DNA of 64,000 nucleotides from Apostichopus japonicus (taxonomy: Eukaryota > Echinodermata > Holothuroidea > Aspidochirotida > Stichopodidae). The notes beneath the pieces are model-generated. The model had not been told where the DNA came from. It searched no databases and worked only from the letters and a program-made list of their open reading frames with translations. Below are positions 57,101 through 64,000 of this stretch, piece by piece. Positions within the stretch are counted from its first letter, which is position 1. Each line of letters begins with the position of its first letter. The position numbers were made by a program, and so were the translations under genes. The stretch is taken from assembly GCF_037975245.1 (NCBI RefSeq), contig NC_092571.1, forward strand, positions 3,078,501-3,142,500, in the 5' to 3' direction.

Positions 57101-59235
57101 TCCCCCTTATGCTCTCTCACAGCCAGCAAGACTCAAGACGTCTGTCAACAAGAGGTAAAATATAAATACAAAAACATACAATGTTACAATAACATTATGC
57201 AAATTCATGTACTTTTACTTAAAAAGTACCTATAGATATAGAGTGGTTTGATCATCTATGACTGTGAAACATCTTCAGTGGAACATCCCATATTTAGTAA
57301 AAAACACAGACTTACGGCTTGAGAACGTTCGCATCCAGTGCACCGTGCCTGTGGAACTCACTTCCAGAACATGTAAAAATGTGCAATACTGTGAACGGTT
57401 TCAAATCAGCTCTCAAAACGTATCTTTTCACCAAAGCATATATGTTATAATTGTTATTATTATGTTAAGCGGTACGAGAATTATTTCATAGTTTGTTTGG
57501 CGCTATATAAAAATTATGTATTATTATTATTATTATATTTAATCATCCCAGATTGTGCACAGACAGACAACGAGACGTATCATCTCGAGTTGTGCTCAAG
57601 TAGGCAATCATACATACCCTGTATAATTGTGTAAATTTCATTTTGTCAAAAACCCTGTTTTTCTTTACAGATCACTGCGATAGGTCTGAAAAAGGAATAT
57701 TTAGAAGTGAAGTCATACAAGAGAGCTCTATTTACCTTGAACCTCTCTTGCTGTTTCTTCGGAGTGCTCCCTTTACCCTGGCTGCCATCCGGTTCATCTT
57801 CTCCTTTCTCTCCTCTCTTCTTACTCTTCCTCTTCCGCCTCTGCTTGGCCATATCCTCCTCGTACTCCCCCGGGCTCTCCACCTTGTAACTGACCTCGGA
57901 TTTCTCTCGCCGAAAGGGAGGTACTTTGCCAGCCTGAGGAGTGGTAGCTTTGTGCGCCGGTCCCTTGCCTTTCTTCTTCGTAGGCTTGTGTCTGTCCTGA
58001 GCTGATTCCGAGGTATCTTGGTGGTCGTCTGGATTGGGAGGATGGCGACCTTTTGTGGCACTCTTTCTGCGTCGCCTCTGTGGAAATTCGGGAGATTTTT
58101 TTGTTATAATTCTTCGACCATGGATATGAAAGTCTAGAGATGTCAGTATATAGCAGCAGTAGGGAAAGACAGTTTAGACATAAATACCGAGTAAATGTTA
58201 GGAAGACAGTGTTTTCAAAGATGAAACAGGGATGTAGAAACTAGGAATGAATTGCTGATAAGACGTATCTGAAATGCTGAACACCCTTAGTTACTTGTTG
58301 GCAATGTCTTTGATTTATTATCCATATTGCATTATAGCGATGCTGCTGAAGGCACTAGAGCAGATCTCTGAACGGTTGTCAGGATGAAACTCCCAGGAGG
58401 AGTAATATTTCATAGCTTTATTTTCAAGCATTCTCATCAAGCAATAAACCATTTCCAAATACTTGGCTACATCGCTCAAACAGAAAGAACTATGTGGTAA
58501 CTTTGAAATTTAAATCTACGTGTTCACAAATCAATTGAACACCCGTAAATATTTGGTGCAAAAACTGCATTCTGTCTAACAAATTTAAATTTGCTATATT
58601 TTTGGCATTTGCCAAGCCCTCGAACGGTTTGCCGAAATATTATTACTTCTAGTGAAAATATTGATTTTATTAAACGGATGTATCTTTCAGGTACCTTATC
58701 CTTCCATCCGCAGTCACGACTGGTAATGCAAGATTATGCAAAATGCAGTTCTTCTTAAAATCTCTGAGTTTTAGACAGTTTGCTCCTTGGACAACAATTG
58801 TACCAGTTTGTCCATCTTTCGGACATGTTGGTTTAATTGATGTGCTAGCAATCACCCTGCACAGTCAGACCCAGTACCATGACATAACTTCCATAATCCG
58901 TAACCCCCCAGAAAAATGTAACCTTTCAATGTCTGCACGGTACATTATATCAACAACCACCCAGATGATTTAGAACAGTGTACTGCTTTCTCCCTATCCA
59001 CCTTCTTCCCTATATCCAACCCCCCCCCCCAATAGTGATATTCCAACCAACTCACATGTTTCTTTTGCTTCCTGTCCTCCTGACCATGGATTGAGTTTCT
59101 GTTCCCCCCTTCCACTTCTTCAGGGGGCACTATCTCACTGGCTTCTTCGGATGCTGAGTAGGCTGACTGCGATAGTGCTAAGCTTTGGCTGACATCCTGT
59201 CCAAGGAAGGAGATATTGTTTGGCAGAGCCATCAT
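39108..59235 (-). CDS. DIS3L2: DIS3L2 exoribonuclease, whole spliced gene (19 coding exons)
   Basis: DIS3L2 degrades RNA 3' to 5', preferring 3'-oligouridylated substrates such as uridylated pre-let-7 and structured non-coding RNAs, in the cytoplasm and independently of the exosome. Nineteen coding exons with GT/AG borders and matching phases total 2964 nt (987 residues plus stop). The order is a basic N-terminus, cold-shock domains, the RNB core ([15 protein letters not shown] at about 506-520, [11 protein letters not shown] at about 822-832) and an S1 domain to the end. There is no PIN domain, as expected for DIS3L2 and unlike DIS3. It is about 100 residues longer than the 885-residue human protein because of the N-terminus and an acidic insertion in exon 5. 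An in-frame TAA at 59248-59250 precedes the first ATG (59235). The second ATG (59232) has the better Kozak context (A at -3, G at +4). A variant polyadenylation hexamer ATTAAA lies at 38845-38850 on this strand, about 260 nt past the stop. Confidence 0.96.
39945..40695. repeat. 66-82 bp minisatellite starting at the exon 18 donor
   Basis: Eleven copies of TCTATACTCACAGAATACTT at intervals of 66-82 bp; the last (40691) is the true donor of exon 18. On the gene strand each unit holds TGAAGTATTCT/GTGAGTATA. Nine of eleven keep GTGAG. The spacer is C-rich on the plus strand. Confidence 0.92.
40696..40866 (-). CDS. DIS3L2: DIS3L2 exon 18, S1 domain
   Basis: Residues 923-979. Contains [16 protein letters not shown] and [20 protein letters not shown], corresponding to vertebrate ELTLVWEPE, IFSLVEVVLQAE and ALKYS. 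Acceptor CTCTTTCAG, donor TATTCT/GTGAGT. The donor region is reiterated through the next intron. Confidence 0.96.
41538..41606 (-). pseudogene. degenerate tandem copy of DIS3L2 exon 17
   Basis: On the gene strand GACCGTTTTGAAGGAATGGT then TTGGCCATT repeats exon 17 (GACCGTTTGAAG ... GGAATGGTGATGGCCAT) about 111 bp downstream. The open frame still reads [17 protein letters not shown] against [18 protein letters not shown]. No acceptor or donor survives, so it is a relic of a tandem duplication about one exon long. Confidence 0.75.
41619..41723 (-). CDS. DIS3L2: DIS3L2 exon 17, start of S1 domain
   Basis: Residues 888-922, 105 nt, phase 0/0. Located because exons 16 and 18 left a gap against vertebrate DIS3L2. 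Reads [20 protein letters not shown] then [15 protein letters not shown], matching vertebrate ESGP...[20 protein letters not shown] and KR-YCN. Acceptor TTTGACAG, donor GTGAGT. A degenerate tandem copy follows it immediately. Confidence 0.95.
41908..42067 (+). mobile_element. MITE family 2, copy b (160 bp)
   Basis: DIS3L2 intron 16. Same ends (CAGGGATGAGC, GCTCATGCTTG) and body as copy a. The flanks do not form a clear duplication, so one flank has changed or the copy is old. Confidence 0.85.
42639..42769 (-). CDS. DIS3L2: DIS3L2 exon 16, RNB to S1 junction
   Basis: Residues 844-887. Contains [20 protein letters not shown] and QLYFAVYVK, aligning with vertebrate LQKQADHCN and LFFAVLVK. The start is found from phase 1 of exon 15 and acceptor CTTTTCAG; donor GTATTG is weak at +5/+6. 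Confidence 0.95.
42778..43012. repeat. 118-bp direct duplication beside exon 16
   Basis: ATTTTATGTAATAAAATGAG starts at 42778 and 42896, followed in both by AGGGA-CACTT and GTTAAAGTCA. It lies in intron 15, immediately upstream of the exon 16 acceptor. Confidence 0.85.
43201..43608 (-). mobile_element. hAT-like MITE family 3, copy C (408 bp)
   Basis: DIS3L2 intron 15, sense orientation to the gene. Perfect 8-bp duplication CCTGTAGA on both sides; ends as in copy A. Confidence 0.9.
43837..43965 (+). mobile_element. MITE family 2, copy c (129 bp, deleted)
   Basis: DIS3L2 intron 15. Perfect 6-bp duplication CATTAT on both sides. Lacks the GCGGTATAGGCTCC segment found in other copies. Confidence 0.87.
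44054..44201 (-). CDS. DIS3L2: DIS3L2 exon 15, RNB signature
   Basis: Residues 795-844. Starts RALYFCTG and continues [20 protein letters not shown] then [14 protein letters not shown]. This is the RNB family signature; the SPIRR arginines contact RNA near the active site. Acceptor CTTTACAG, donor GTAAGG, ends phase 1. Confidence 0.98.
44677..44840 (+). mobile_element. MITE family 2, copy d (164 bp)
   Basis: DIS3L2 intron 14. Perfect 6-bp duplication TAATTA at both ends; ends CAGGAATGAGC and GCTCATGCCTG. Confidence 0.88.
44997..45083 (-). CDS. DIS3L2: DIS3L2 exon 14, RNB domain
   Basis: Residues 766-794. [20 protein letters not shown] then LLSKPMQ, equivalent to the vertebrate helix ending CSRPMQ just before the ALYF motif. 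Acceptor CGTTTTCAG, donor GTAAGT, phase 0/0. Confidence 0.95.
45100..45980. other. intron 13, unique part
   Basis: No gene. A 28-bp phrase (TTTTCAACAATAGGTGTTAT and following bases) is directly repeated at about 45895 and 45923, just before the 86-bp array. Confidence 0.6.
45985..46835. repeat. 86-bp minisatellite made from the exon 13/intron 13 junction
   Basis: CTCACCTGCA starts at 46018 and then every 86 bp (one step of 85) to 46791, ten copies; the last is the real donor of exon 13. Each unit includes about 39 bp matching the end of exon 13 plus the donor CTGCAG/GTGAGC on the gene strand. All ten keep the donor. Confidence 0.93.
46796..46979 (-). CDS. DIS3L2: DIS3L2 exon 13, RNB domain
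   Basis: Residues 704-765. Reads [20 protein letters not shown] then [12 protein letters not shown] and ends [18 protein letters not shown] and LLRRH-P are hallmark RNB motifs. Acceptor CATTTCAG. The donor CTGCAG/GTGAGC and the last 39 coding bases are the source of the 86-bp array that follows in the intron. Confidence 0.98.
47050..47423 (-). mobile_element. hAT-like MITE family 4, copy B (374 bp)
   Basis: DIS3L2 intron 12. Same element as 8813-9169 in the opposite window orientation, flanked by perfect 8-bp AGATAACA. The GGGGCGGAA/TTCCGCCCC hairpin is retained. Confidence 0.9.
47880..48165. repeat. 16-bp CAGCTACAATATAAAC tandem repeat
   Basis: About 17 imperfect copies of CAGCTACAATATAAAC in DIS3L2 intron 12. 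Frequent point changes, single-base indels. Confidence 0.9.
48774..48910 (-). CDS. DIS3L2: DIS3L2 exon 12, RNB domain
   Basis: Residues 659-704. Contains [18 protein letters not shown] and [16 protein letters not shown], matching vertebrate GALRLDQLKLAF and GLPQG. Acceptor CATCTTAG, donor GTGAGA, ends phase 2. Confidence 0.97.
49018..49265 (+). mobile_element. MITE family 1, copy 4 (internally deleted, 248 bp)
   Basis: In DIS3L2 intron 11, antisense to the gene. Right end has TTAA at 49266-49269; the left TTAA is mutated. About 100 bp of the middle (the stretch containing GACTGTACACTAGTG in other copies) is missing. Confidence 0.82.
49408..49578 (-). CDS. DIS3L2: DIS3L2 exon 11, RNB domain
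   Basis: Residues 602-658. Starts [20 protein letters not shown] (vertebrate ILDEWFGRTIIRSC-KLSY) and ends in a variable helical stretch, FECIRNLNK. Acceptor ATCTTAG, donor GTAAGA. Confidence 0.97.
49811..49992. repeat. (AAT)n microsatellite
   Basis: Interrupted AAT/ATA trinucleotide tract in DIS3L2 intron 10. Confidence 0.95.
50044..50151 (-). CDS. DIS3L2: DIS3L2 exon 10, RNB domain
   Basis: Residues 566-601. Reads [20 protein letters not shown] then [15 protein letters not shown], the conserved MLP-LCE-LCSLNP substrate-channel motif. Acceptor CCGGTAG, donor GTAGGC. Confidence 0.98.
50651..50763 (-). CDS. DIS3L2: DIS3L2 exon 9, RNB domain
   Basis: Residues 528-565. Reads [18 protein letters not shown] then [10 protein letters not shown], the invariant RNB segment (VGVHIADVS and SVYL). 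Acceptor CGTTCAG, donor GTAGGT, ends phase 0. Confidence 0.98.
50965..51450. repeat. GGA/GGAGGAGGCAGA purine array
   Basis: Nearly 490 bp of pure purine on the plus strand broken only by GGCAGA units; on the DIS3L2 sense strand it is a CCTCCT pyrimidine tract in intron 8, ending about 200 nt before the exon 9 acceptor. The long ORFs here (206 and 176 codons) are low-complexity artefacts. Confidence 0.95.
51584..51737 (-). CDS. DIS3L2: DIS3L2 exon 8, RNB catalytic centre
   Basis: Residues 477-528. Carries [20 protein letters not shown]. Asp509, Asp515, Asp517 and Asp518 are the four acidic residues that bind catalytic magnesium in RNase II enzymes; all are present, so the enzyme is predicted to be active. 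Acceptor TACCCAG, donor GTAAAT, ends phase 1. Confidence 0.98.
52276..52375 (-). CDS. DIS3L2: DIS3L2 exon 7, pre-RNB linker
   Basis: Residues 443-476. Reads [20 protein letters not shown] then [12 protein letters not shown], matching the vertebrate LGQAGEIEPETEGILTEYG helix that leads into the RNB domain. Acceptor CATTTCAG, donor GTTTGT. Confidence 0.95.
52523..52684 (+). mobile_element. MITE family 2, copy e (162 bp)
   Basis: DIS3L2 intron 6. Perfect 6-bp duplication TAATCT; ends CAGAGATGAGC and GCTCATGCCTG. Confidence 0.88.
53425..53591 (-). CDS. DIS3L2: DIS3L2 exon 6, cold-shock domain 2
   Basis: Residues 388-443. Contains [20 protein letters not shown] and [13 protein letters not shown], aligning with vertebrate [20 protein letters not shown] and the following TLF-I-W segment. 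Acceptor CCCTCTAG, donor GTGAGA, ends phase 2. Confidence 0.95.
54024..54149. repeat. 63-bp tandem duplication in intron 5
   Basis: AATCGTGCCGATT starts at 54024 and 54087; both units continue GTGGTTTTA and CCTTGATGTCTACT. A few substitutions separate them. Confidence 0.92.
54946..54980. repeat. reiterated donor motif at exon 5
   Basis: On the gene strand the exon 5 donor GTAAGT is followed by GTAGTA units and two further GTAAGT hexamers within 35 nt (plus-strand ACTTAC/TACTAC repeat). Confidence 0.9.
54981..55397 (-). CDS. DIS3L2: DIS3L2 exon 5, acidic insertion
   Basis: Residues 249-387, the largest exon. It starts [15 protein letters not shown]; the acceptor CAAGCTAG was chosen because it alone keeps phase 0 and matches the vertebrate VVKPES start. 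The middle is very acidic and Ser-rich with spaced Cys, and it ends [19 protein letters not shown], the conserved link into the next cold-shock domain. CpG and GC content are higher than in the flanking introns. The donor GTAAGT is followed by two more GTAAGT copies within 35 nt. Confidence 0.92.
56137..56238 (-). CDS. DIS3L2: DIS3L2 exon 4, cold-shock domain 1
   Basis: Residues 215-248, phase 0/0. Reads [20 protein letters not shown] then LLPQDQWK, the classic RNase II-family segment (I-x-G-x-x-x-RNRAL-x-x-D-x-V-V). Donor is GTCAGT, a weaker but acceptable 5' splice site. Confidence 0.95.
56851..56970 (-). CDS. DIS3L2: DIS3L2 exon 3, start of cold-shock domain 1
   Basis: Residues 175-214, phase 0/0. 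Contains [20 protein letters not shown], the conserved opening beta strands of the first OB/cold-shock domain, matching the vertebrate KRGTLIQGVLRINPKKF motif. Acceptor TCGGCAG, donor GTAAGA. Confidence 0.95.
57313..57540 (+). mobile_element. 5'-truncated LINE, ORF2 C-terminus and 3' tail
   Basis: DIS3L2 intron 2, antisense. Frame 57313-57450 reads [20 protein letters not shown] then [20 protein letters not shown] and stops. APxLWNSLP and FKxxLKTYLF are hallmark motifs at the end of non-LTR reverse transcriptase ORFs (CR1/L2-like groups). The tail is GGCGCTATATAAAAATTATG followed by (TTA)n. Confidence 0.8.
57736..58077 (-). CDS. DIS3L2: DIS3L2 exon 2, basic linker
   Basis: Residues 61-174, phase 0 at both ends, acceptor CCACAG and donor GTAAAT. 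Very basic and low complexity (starts [14 protein letters not shown], later [18 protein letters not shown]). It corresponds to the shorter Lys/Ser-rich stretch before the first cold-shock domain in vertebrate DIS3L2. The clusters could bind RNA or act as nuclear localisation signals; that is inference. Confidence 0.88.
59056..59235 (-). CDS. DIS3L2: DIS3L2 exon 1 (start)
   Basis: Residues 1-60. Begins [13 protein letters not shown] and ends KQKKH before donor GTGAGT. It is Ser/Glu-rich with no recognisable fold and is not conserved with the vertebrate N-terminus. The 44 bases above the ATG (59236-59279) run to an acceptor-like TTTTTCAG, so an untranslated exon probably lies further upstream. 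Confidence 0.85.
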
Positions 59236-59279
59236 GGACTTATTCAATTATTGCTTCAGATGCGTCCTTCAGGAAAGTA

Positions 59280-60650
59280 CTGAAAAACAGAAAAGATAAA
59301 GGAAATATCACCAAATGATGAAATTTCGGAAGAATACACACAAACTCATTCCCTCCCCCCCCCCCCCCTCCTTTCAATAATTCGAATAAAATGGAACTGC
59401 GAATGGAGACCGATGTGAGTGATTTTAGAAAATTTCCAGACAGGGTTGTAAAGGTTTGGACTACTTAGTAAATTGTTGGGGTTGTTTTCTCCAGGTTCCC
59501 ATTCCCATCACTAGTTTTTACATATCTTGTTTATGAGCTCATAAATATCCAACATTCTTCCTTTGCTAGCAGACAAGCAGGCTAACACAACTTCTTAGAA
59601 TCTTGTGTTCCTGTCATTTACTTACAGTTTTCATTTTAGAGTGATGGCAAATTCATTACGTTAAGCCTACATTCAACTATCTCTATAGCAAATAAACATA
59701 GGGCTAGCTTAGTACATCCTTGTATGAAGAGATAAATTTCATTCTAAGTTACTAAGTGAAGGTTATTGACAAAGTTGGTTGAGAACGAATGTCGGTAAGA
59801 GAAGCGCTAAGTCTAATTAGGAAGAGGATCTTATTTCCTTGCAAACCTCCCCTCCCTTCTCCTCTCTAAAACTGAAAACGATGGTACAGATTCTTCATGA
59901 TGTAGCCTTTAGAAGTCTACAGTAGCCTTTTTTGCTTCGCTGGTCAAAAGGCCCTAGACCTACGCATATCCCGTCAGGCATTTAATGAAGCTTCCATGGT
60001 AGGCCTAGGCTAGCAGTAGCAATTCCAAGATTGTTACTGTTGGTATGACTATATGAGTATGAGTAGATGGCAGATTTAATACAGCCCTGACGAGTTAATA
60101 CAGTCCTGGCAGAAACTGCCATAGGCCTTCAGACTGACACAATGAGTACGTTTGGCCTTGTCTGCTACTAACGTATATAGGTAAGCCTAGCTTAATGAAT
60201 TACTAATACCAAGCTGTACGTTAGATATGCACAATGGGCTTAGTTGCAGTAGGCTAGGCCTAGAAATTTAGGGGTAGTCCAGCAGATACGAACATCATTA
60301 CGAAGACATTTGATACTACTGTTAGTGATCCTGACCTGTCTATTCTACCATTGCCTCATTAAATAAATGTTTATGCCCTTAATTTCAAGACGAAACGGAG
60401 GAGGTAAGGAAACGGAATTTACGGCTTCCTATCATTCACAGTTGTCTCACTTGTTTTGGTCACTATTCGATAAGTCCATTGGATATTGTTATTGTGCGTG
60501 TGTGCGCACTGCGTTGATGTATTAAAATGCAGTGAAAGGCCATCCCAAGGCGATCAAGGAAAAAAAAATTGCAACATATATTTTTTAATGCAAGGTGCTA
60601 AAGGAACATGCCTAATGGATGCCAGTTTTTTAAACACCCATATATTTTCT
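59280..60650. other. upstream of DIS3L2
   Basis: Expected to contain the untranslated first exon and promoter of DIS3L2, but no TATA box, CpG island or donor site stood out. TAGGCCTA-type words recur at 60000-60260. Confidence 0.35.
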
Positions 60651-60654
60651 TTTT

Positions 60655-61450
60655 ATACAGGTGCGTATCCAGGGGGGGGGGCGTTGGGGCGCCCCCCTGG
60701 GTAAGGAAAAGAGGAGAGAAAAAAAAAGAAGAAAAAAGGAAAAAAGAGGGGAAAAGAGGAGGAGGAGAGGAAGGAAGGGAAAAGAAAAAGAAGAAAGAGA
60801 GAAGAAGGAGAAAAGGAGGGAGTAAAAGAAAAACGCGAAGACACCGGGAAGAGAAAGAGGAACAGTGACATCATTACAGCGCTGAAGGGAAGCCAGTGAC
60901 GGATCAATGATTTCGTAAAAGTGTGCCTCACCCTACCCCTTACACCGACAACTCCATTTTTTTTACGTTTCCATTTTCCTCTCTCACTAATGATCTATAT
61001 ATATACTATATATGGTCTATCATAACGCGTGTGTAGAATTGTGCTATGAAACCAACTGTGGCTGGTCTCGAACTCGACCGTGTCGTCGGGGAACATGACG
61101 CATTTTGGGATGGGGGCGACCGCCCCCCCCCCCCCATTCAGCATTTTTTTAAATGATATCGCTAAGTAATTTCAAAATAGAAAGTGCTTAGATGCAACTT
61201 ACAAGGCCTGGGAAGTGTCATTTCCAGCGATCTGGGAGACATTTTCGGCCAAAATTTGCTTGTACGCTTCGCGCTAACAAATGGTCCTGGGTAGTGCCAT
61301 TTCCAGCGATCTGGGAGGCATTTTCGGCCAAAATTTTCTTGTACGCTTCGCGCCAACCTATGGTGGCGCTACGCTTAGATAATTTGCCTACAGGCTTCGC
61401 CCCTCCCTTGGCAAATTCCTCGCTACGCGCCTGTTCGAATTTGTAACGCA
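60655..61450. mobile_element. hAT-like fragments, undelimited
   Basis: A terminus-like GTGCGTATCCAGGGGG at 60660 is followed by purine-rich filler and CCAGTGACGGATC near 60890. From about 61195 two tandem copies (about 75 bp) of GTCATTTCCAGCGATCTGGG, related to the core of family 3, then CTACGCTTAGAT. No paired ends or duplications found. Confidence 0.5.
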
Positions 61451-61759
61451 AACAGCAGATATCACATCATATCAGTGAGCATGAAAATGGCGTTCCAGGA
61501 TGAAAATCCTCAAAACTGTCCGACTTGCCTGAAAAAATAACCAAAAATTTTCAACGTGTCAATGTCAATATCATATAAGCAAGCATCGGTTATTACATCG
61601 CATGCCATCATGTACCATACGGTCCGTTCAAATTGCGCGGGATGCTAATGTAAACAACGACATGTCTCATGTAGATGTATAAAAAGCATGGAGGTCCAAT
61701 TATGTCGAAAGTTTCTTTTACATTAGTAATGGCGAATTAGGGGCTGCACCCCCGCCGCG

Positions 61760-62138
61760 CAGTGGCGGAGCGTCCATACGATCAGGGGGGGCGAATGCAC
61801 CCCCTGACGGACTCAAATGGACTGCTGGCGCCTTTTTCAGCTCTTTACCACTTTTTACTTATTCTAGATTATTGACTTTTTTATTGCGCTCTCATCTACT
61901 TATTGACATTTGTCACATTTTGTTGGTGTAATTTGGCGATGACACCCTATTCTTCGTTTATCTGCAAATTAGCCAGGCCCTGAAAGGGTCATTTCCGGCG
62001 ATCTAGGGAGTATCTTTACTAAAAAATTGTCTGTGCGCTACGCGCCAACCAGTGGTGGCGCTCCGCTTAGATAGTGTCGAAAGCGCCCCTACAGACCATT
62101 CTCGCCCCTCCTGACCAATACCCCTAGCTCCGCCACTG
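61760..62138 (+). mobile_element. hAT-like MITE family 3, copy D (379 bp)
   Basis: Perfect 8-bp duplication CCGCCGCG; ends CAGTGGCGGAGC and GCTCCGCCACTG. Confidence 0.9.
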
Positions 62139-62544
62139 CCGCCGCGCCTACTACGCCTATGTGTGTAGTGTTCGGTTTCGGAAATATCTGCTATTTTTTC
62201 ATTTCCTTCAACCAAGTTTTATAATAGCCGTTATAAGAGTTTTAATATTTCTACACCAATAAATTAACTGTGTCTGAATTTTCGAAAATTTCTGACCAAC
62301 ATTCTGCATCACACTTCCCTCTACTCGTGCAATTTTGACCGGTCTGTTAGGGGTTGAAGGAAGTTTTTCTATATTGGTTGTCCATAGATGAAATTTTGTA
62401 CAACATTATGGGTATGTTTTCAAGTGAGTTTATTCACGAGAAATGTGAATTTTCAAATTCTGAACAAATTTGGGGCTTAAAACCTTGAAAATTGGGCCTG
62501 ACGGGTTTTGTGGGCCGCGACGTAGAATCACCTACAAAAGCAAA

Positions 62545-62760
62545 GACCCACACATAGGCGTACGGGACCATTTCAGTTTGGGGGGCAGAACTTTTTGTGC
62601 CCGAAAGTTCCCGTGACACTATCTAAGCGGAGCGCCACCATCGGTTGGCGCGTAGCGTACAAGAAAATTTTTGGCACACAATGCCTCTCAGATTGCCGGA
62701 AACGGCACTTCTGAGGCCTTGCAAGTTGCATCTAAACATTCTTTATTTTATAATCTCACG
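62545..62760. mobile_element. hAT-like fragment
   Basis: Contains CTATCTAAGCGGAGCGCC and a GATTGCCGGAAACGGCAC block that parallel the family 3 core in reverse. Only one possible terminus (ATAGGCGTACGGGACC); no target duplication seen. Confidence 0.5.
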
Positions 62761-63117
62761 GCTTAGAAATTTACACTTCCCCAAAAATTTGGTAAATTAG
62801 AAGAAGAAAAAATGGTAACATCACTTTGAAGGGGAAAAAAATGGGACAGTATATTTTTTAAGCTCCTATTTAGTTACATTATTTATTTTTTTAACACAGT
62901 ACTCAGCTACCTCCAGAAAAACATACATTGTTCAACGACACGTAGGCGGGATAATGTCGCTGTGTCGGGTGAGACTGCAATTTGTCTCACAAAAAGTATA
63001 AAATATAACAAAGAATATGATAAACCTGTATTTCTAGGCTTGTAGACACCCCCCCCCCCCACCATCCATGAAAAAGAAAATGTTTCTTACATACACTCAT
63101 GTCGGGGATGTCCAGGT

Positions 63118-63755
63118 CAAGGGCGGCGGAAGCACTTTTAATCTGGGGGGGGGGGCACCGACATCAAAGGGCACTTTGCAGAAATTCGATTGGACTGATG
63201 CAGCCTTACATTTAGTACCCTTTATAACTCTTATTGTATTATCTTCTTTGTGTATACACATCACTCCATCAACGCCCCCCCCCCCCCCTAAAGGAAAATG
63301 TGCATACTAGCACTGTAATATCCAATGCGCAAATTGGGAAACAAGGAACAAGTTTTCTATTGAGACAAAATGAGGTGAAATCATGCTAGTTGCTAATGTA
63401 GGAATCTTCCGAATTAGATTTTTTTTCTTGTTAATATCTTCACAAATTTTTTCCATTCGAAATAGCTTTGAGTTTGACCCACAGAAATTCATTAAAAGTC
63501 AGGGGCTTAGCCAGGATTTGCAAAGTTGTATGCACGACTATCTGAGCGGAGCGCCACCATCGGTTGGCGCGGAGCGTACTATAAAAAATTTGGTTTCACA
63601 AACCCTCAGATGGCCGGAAACAGCCCTTCCCGAGTGTTCATTCTGGTTCCCTGGCCTCTTGCTTACTTGAGGCACCTCAATTTTTATGTAGAAAAAAGGC
63701 ACATTTTTAACCTGAGGAAAAGCGCCCCCTGTACCCCCCGGTTCCGCCACCCTTG
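63118..63755 (+). mobile_element. hAT-like element family 5 (638 bp)
   Basis: Ends CAAGGGCGGCGGAA and TTCCGCCACCCTTG with perfect 8-bp GTCCAGGT on both sides. Interior has two poly-G/C tracts and, from about 63535, a segment related to the right part of family 3 (GCGGAGCGCCACCATCGG). Probably a composite; no intact ORF. Confidence 0.85.
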
Positions 63756-63945
63756 GTCCAGGTATACAGTCGACAAGTTAGAAAAAAAAAATTGATCGTG
63801 CAAAAAGCGTAGTAGTCCAGATGAACTACGCTTACAGTGGTGGTACACGAAAATATTCGGGCATCATGATGCTAAATAAAAAAAAATCATGGAATTGTCG
63901 GGCAAAAATTTGAAAAAGATTCGGGCAAGCTACTGCATATTTATA

Positions 63946-64000
63946 TATATATATGTATTTCCAGAGGAAATATAAATATATATATATATATATATATTTT
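63946..64000. repeat. (AT)n microsatellite at the right edge
   Basis: TATATATATATG then GGAAATATAAATATAT runs up to the window end. Confidence 0.9.

Noticed and set aside
57643-58061. Plus and alternate-frame ORFs around 57.6-58.0 kb
   Set aside because: Other-frame shadows of DIS3L2 exon 2, whose true frame has matched phases and splice sites.

Overview
This window is non-coding-rich animal nuclear DNA, AT-rich with dense repeats. Everything that can be recognised is eukaryotic: spliced genes with GT/AG introns, tRNA-derived SINEs, a LINE tail and many non-autonomous DNA transposons. There are no operons, ribosome-binding sites or prokaryotic genes. The best-supported gene is close to its vertebrate orthologue. 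Together with hAT-like and Kolobok-like elements carrying TTAA, 6-bp or 8-bp target duplications, this suggests a marine invertebrate deuterostome (echinoderm-like), but the species is an inference and I could not test it.

Right half (39108-59235, minus strand): a complete DIS3L2 gene, a 3'-5' exoribonuclease of the RNase II/RNB family that acts on oligouridylated RNA. I resolved 19 coding exons with consistent phases. They sum to 2964 nt, i.e. 987 residues plus stop. Order from the start: basic N-terminal extension, cold-shock domains with an acidic serine-rich insertion, RNB catalytic core with all four metal-binding Asp residues, and S1 domain. One exon (41619-41723) is too short to stand out as an ORF and was found by phase and homology. 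Introns hold MITEs, a LINE fragment, microsatellites and, most unusually, tandem arrays that begin exactly at exon/donor junctions.

Left half (1-32732): two well-formed coding exons on the minus strand (32645-32732 with ATG, and 3411-3560) share phase 1 and probably form the 5' end of a second gene that leaves the window at the left. I do not recognise the family. The roughly 29-kb interval between them carries MITEs, two SINEs, a 1.6-kb THAP-bearing TTAA element, a 2.4-kb inverted-repeat element full of a GTGACTCGCGTGAC motif, a 43-copy 17-bp satellite and several short tandem arrays. The two genes lie head to tail on the minus strand with about 6.4 kb between the DIS3L2 stop and the second gene's ATG.

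Right edge (59280-64000): upstream of DIS3L2. It begins with unremarkable sequence and becomes a mosaic of hAT-like fragments, with two complete elements proven by 8-bp target duplications. The most unusual observations are the splice-donor-anchored minisatellites and tandem exon relic in DIS3L2, a 26-bp terminal-repeat-only insertion with its own 8-bp duplication, and the motif-rich inverted-repeat element at 29317-31738. All claims come from reading the sequence; no search was run.
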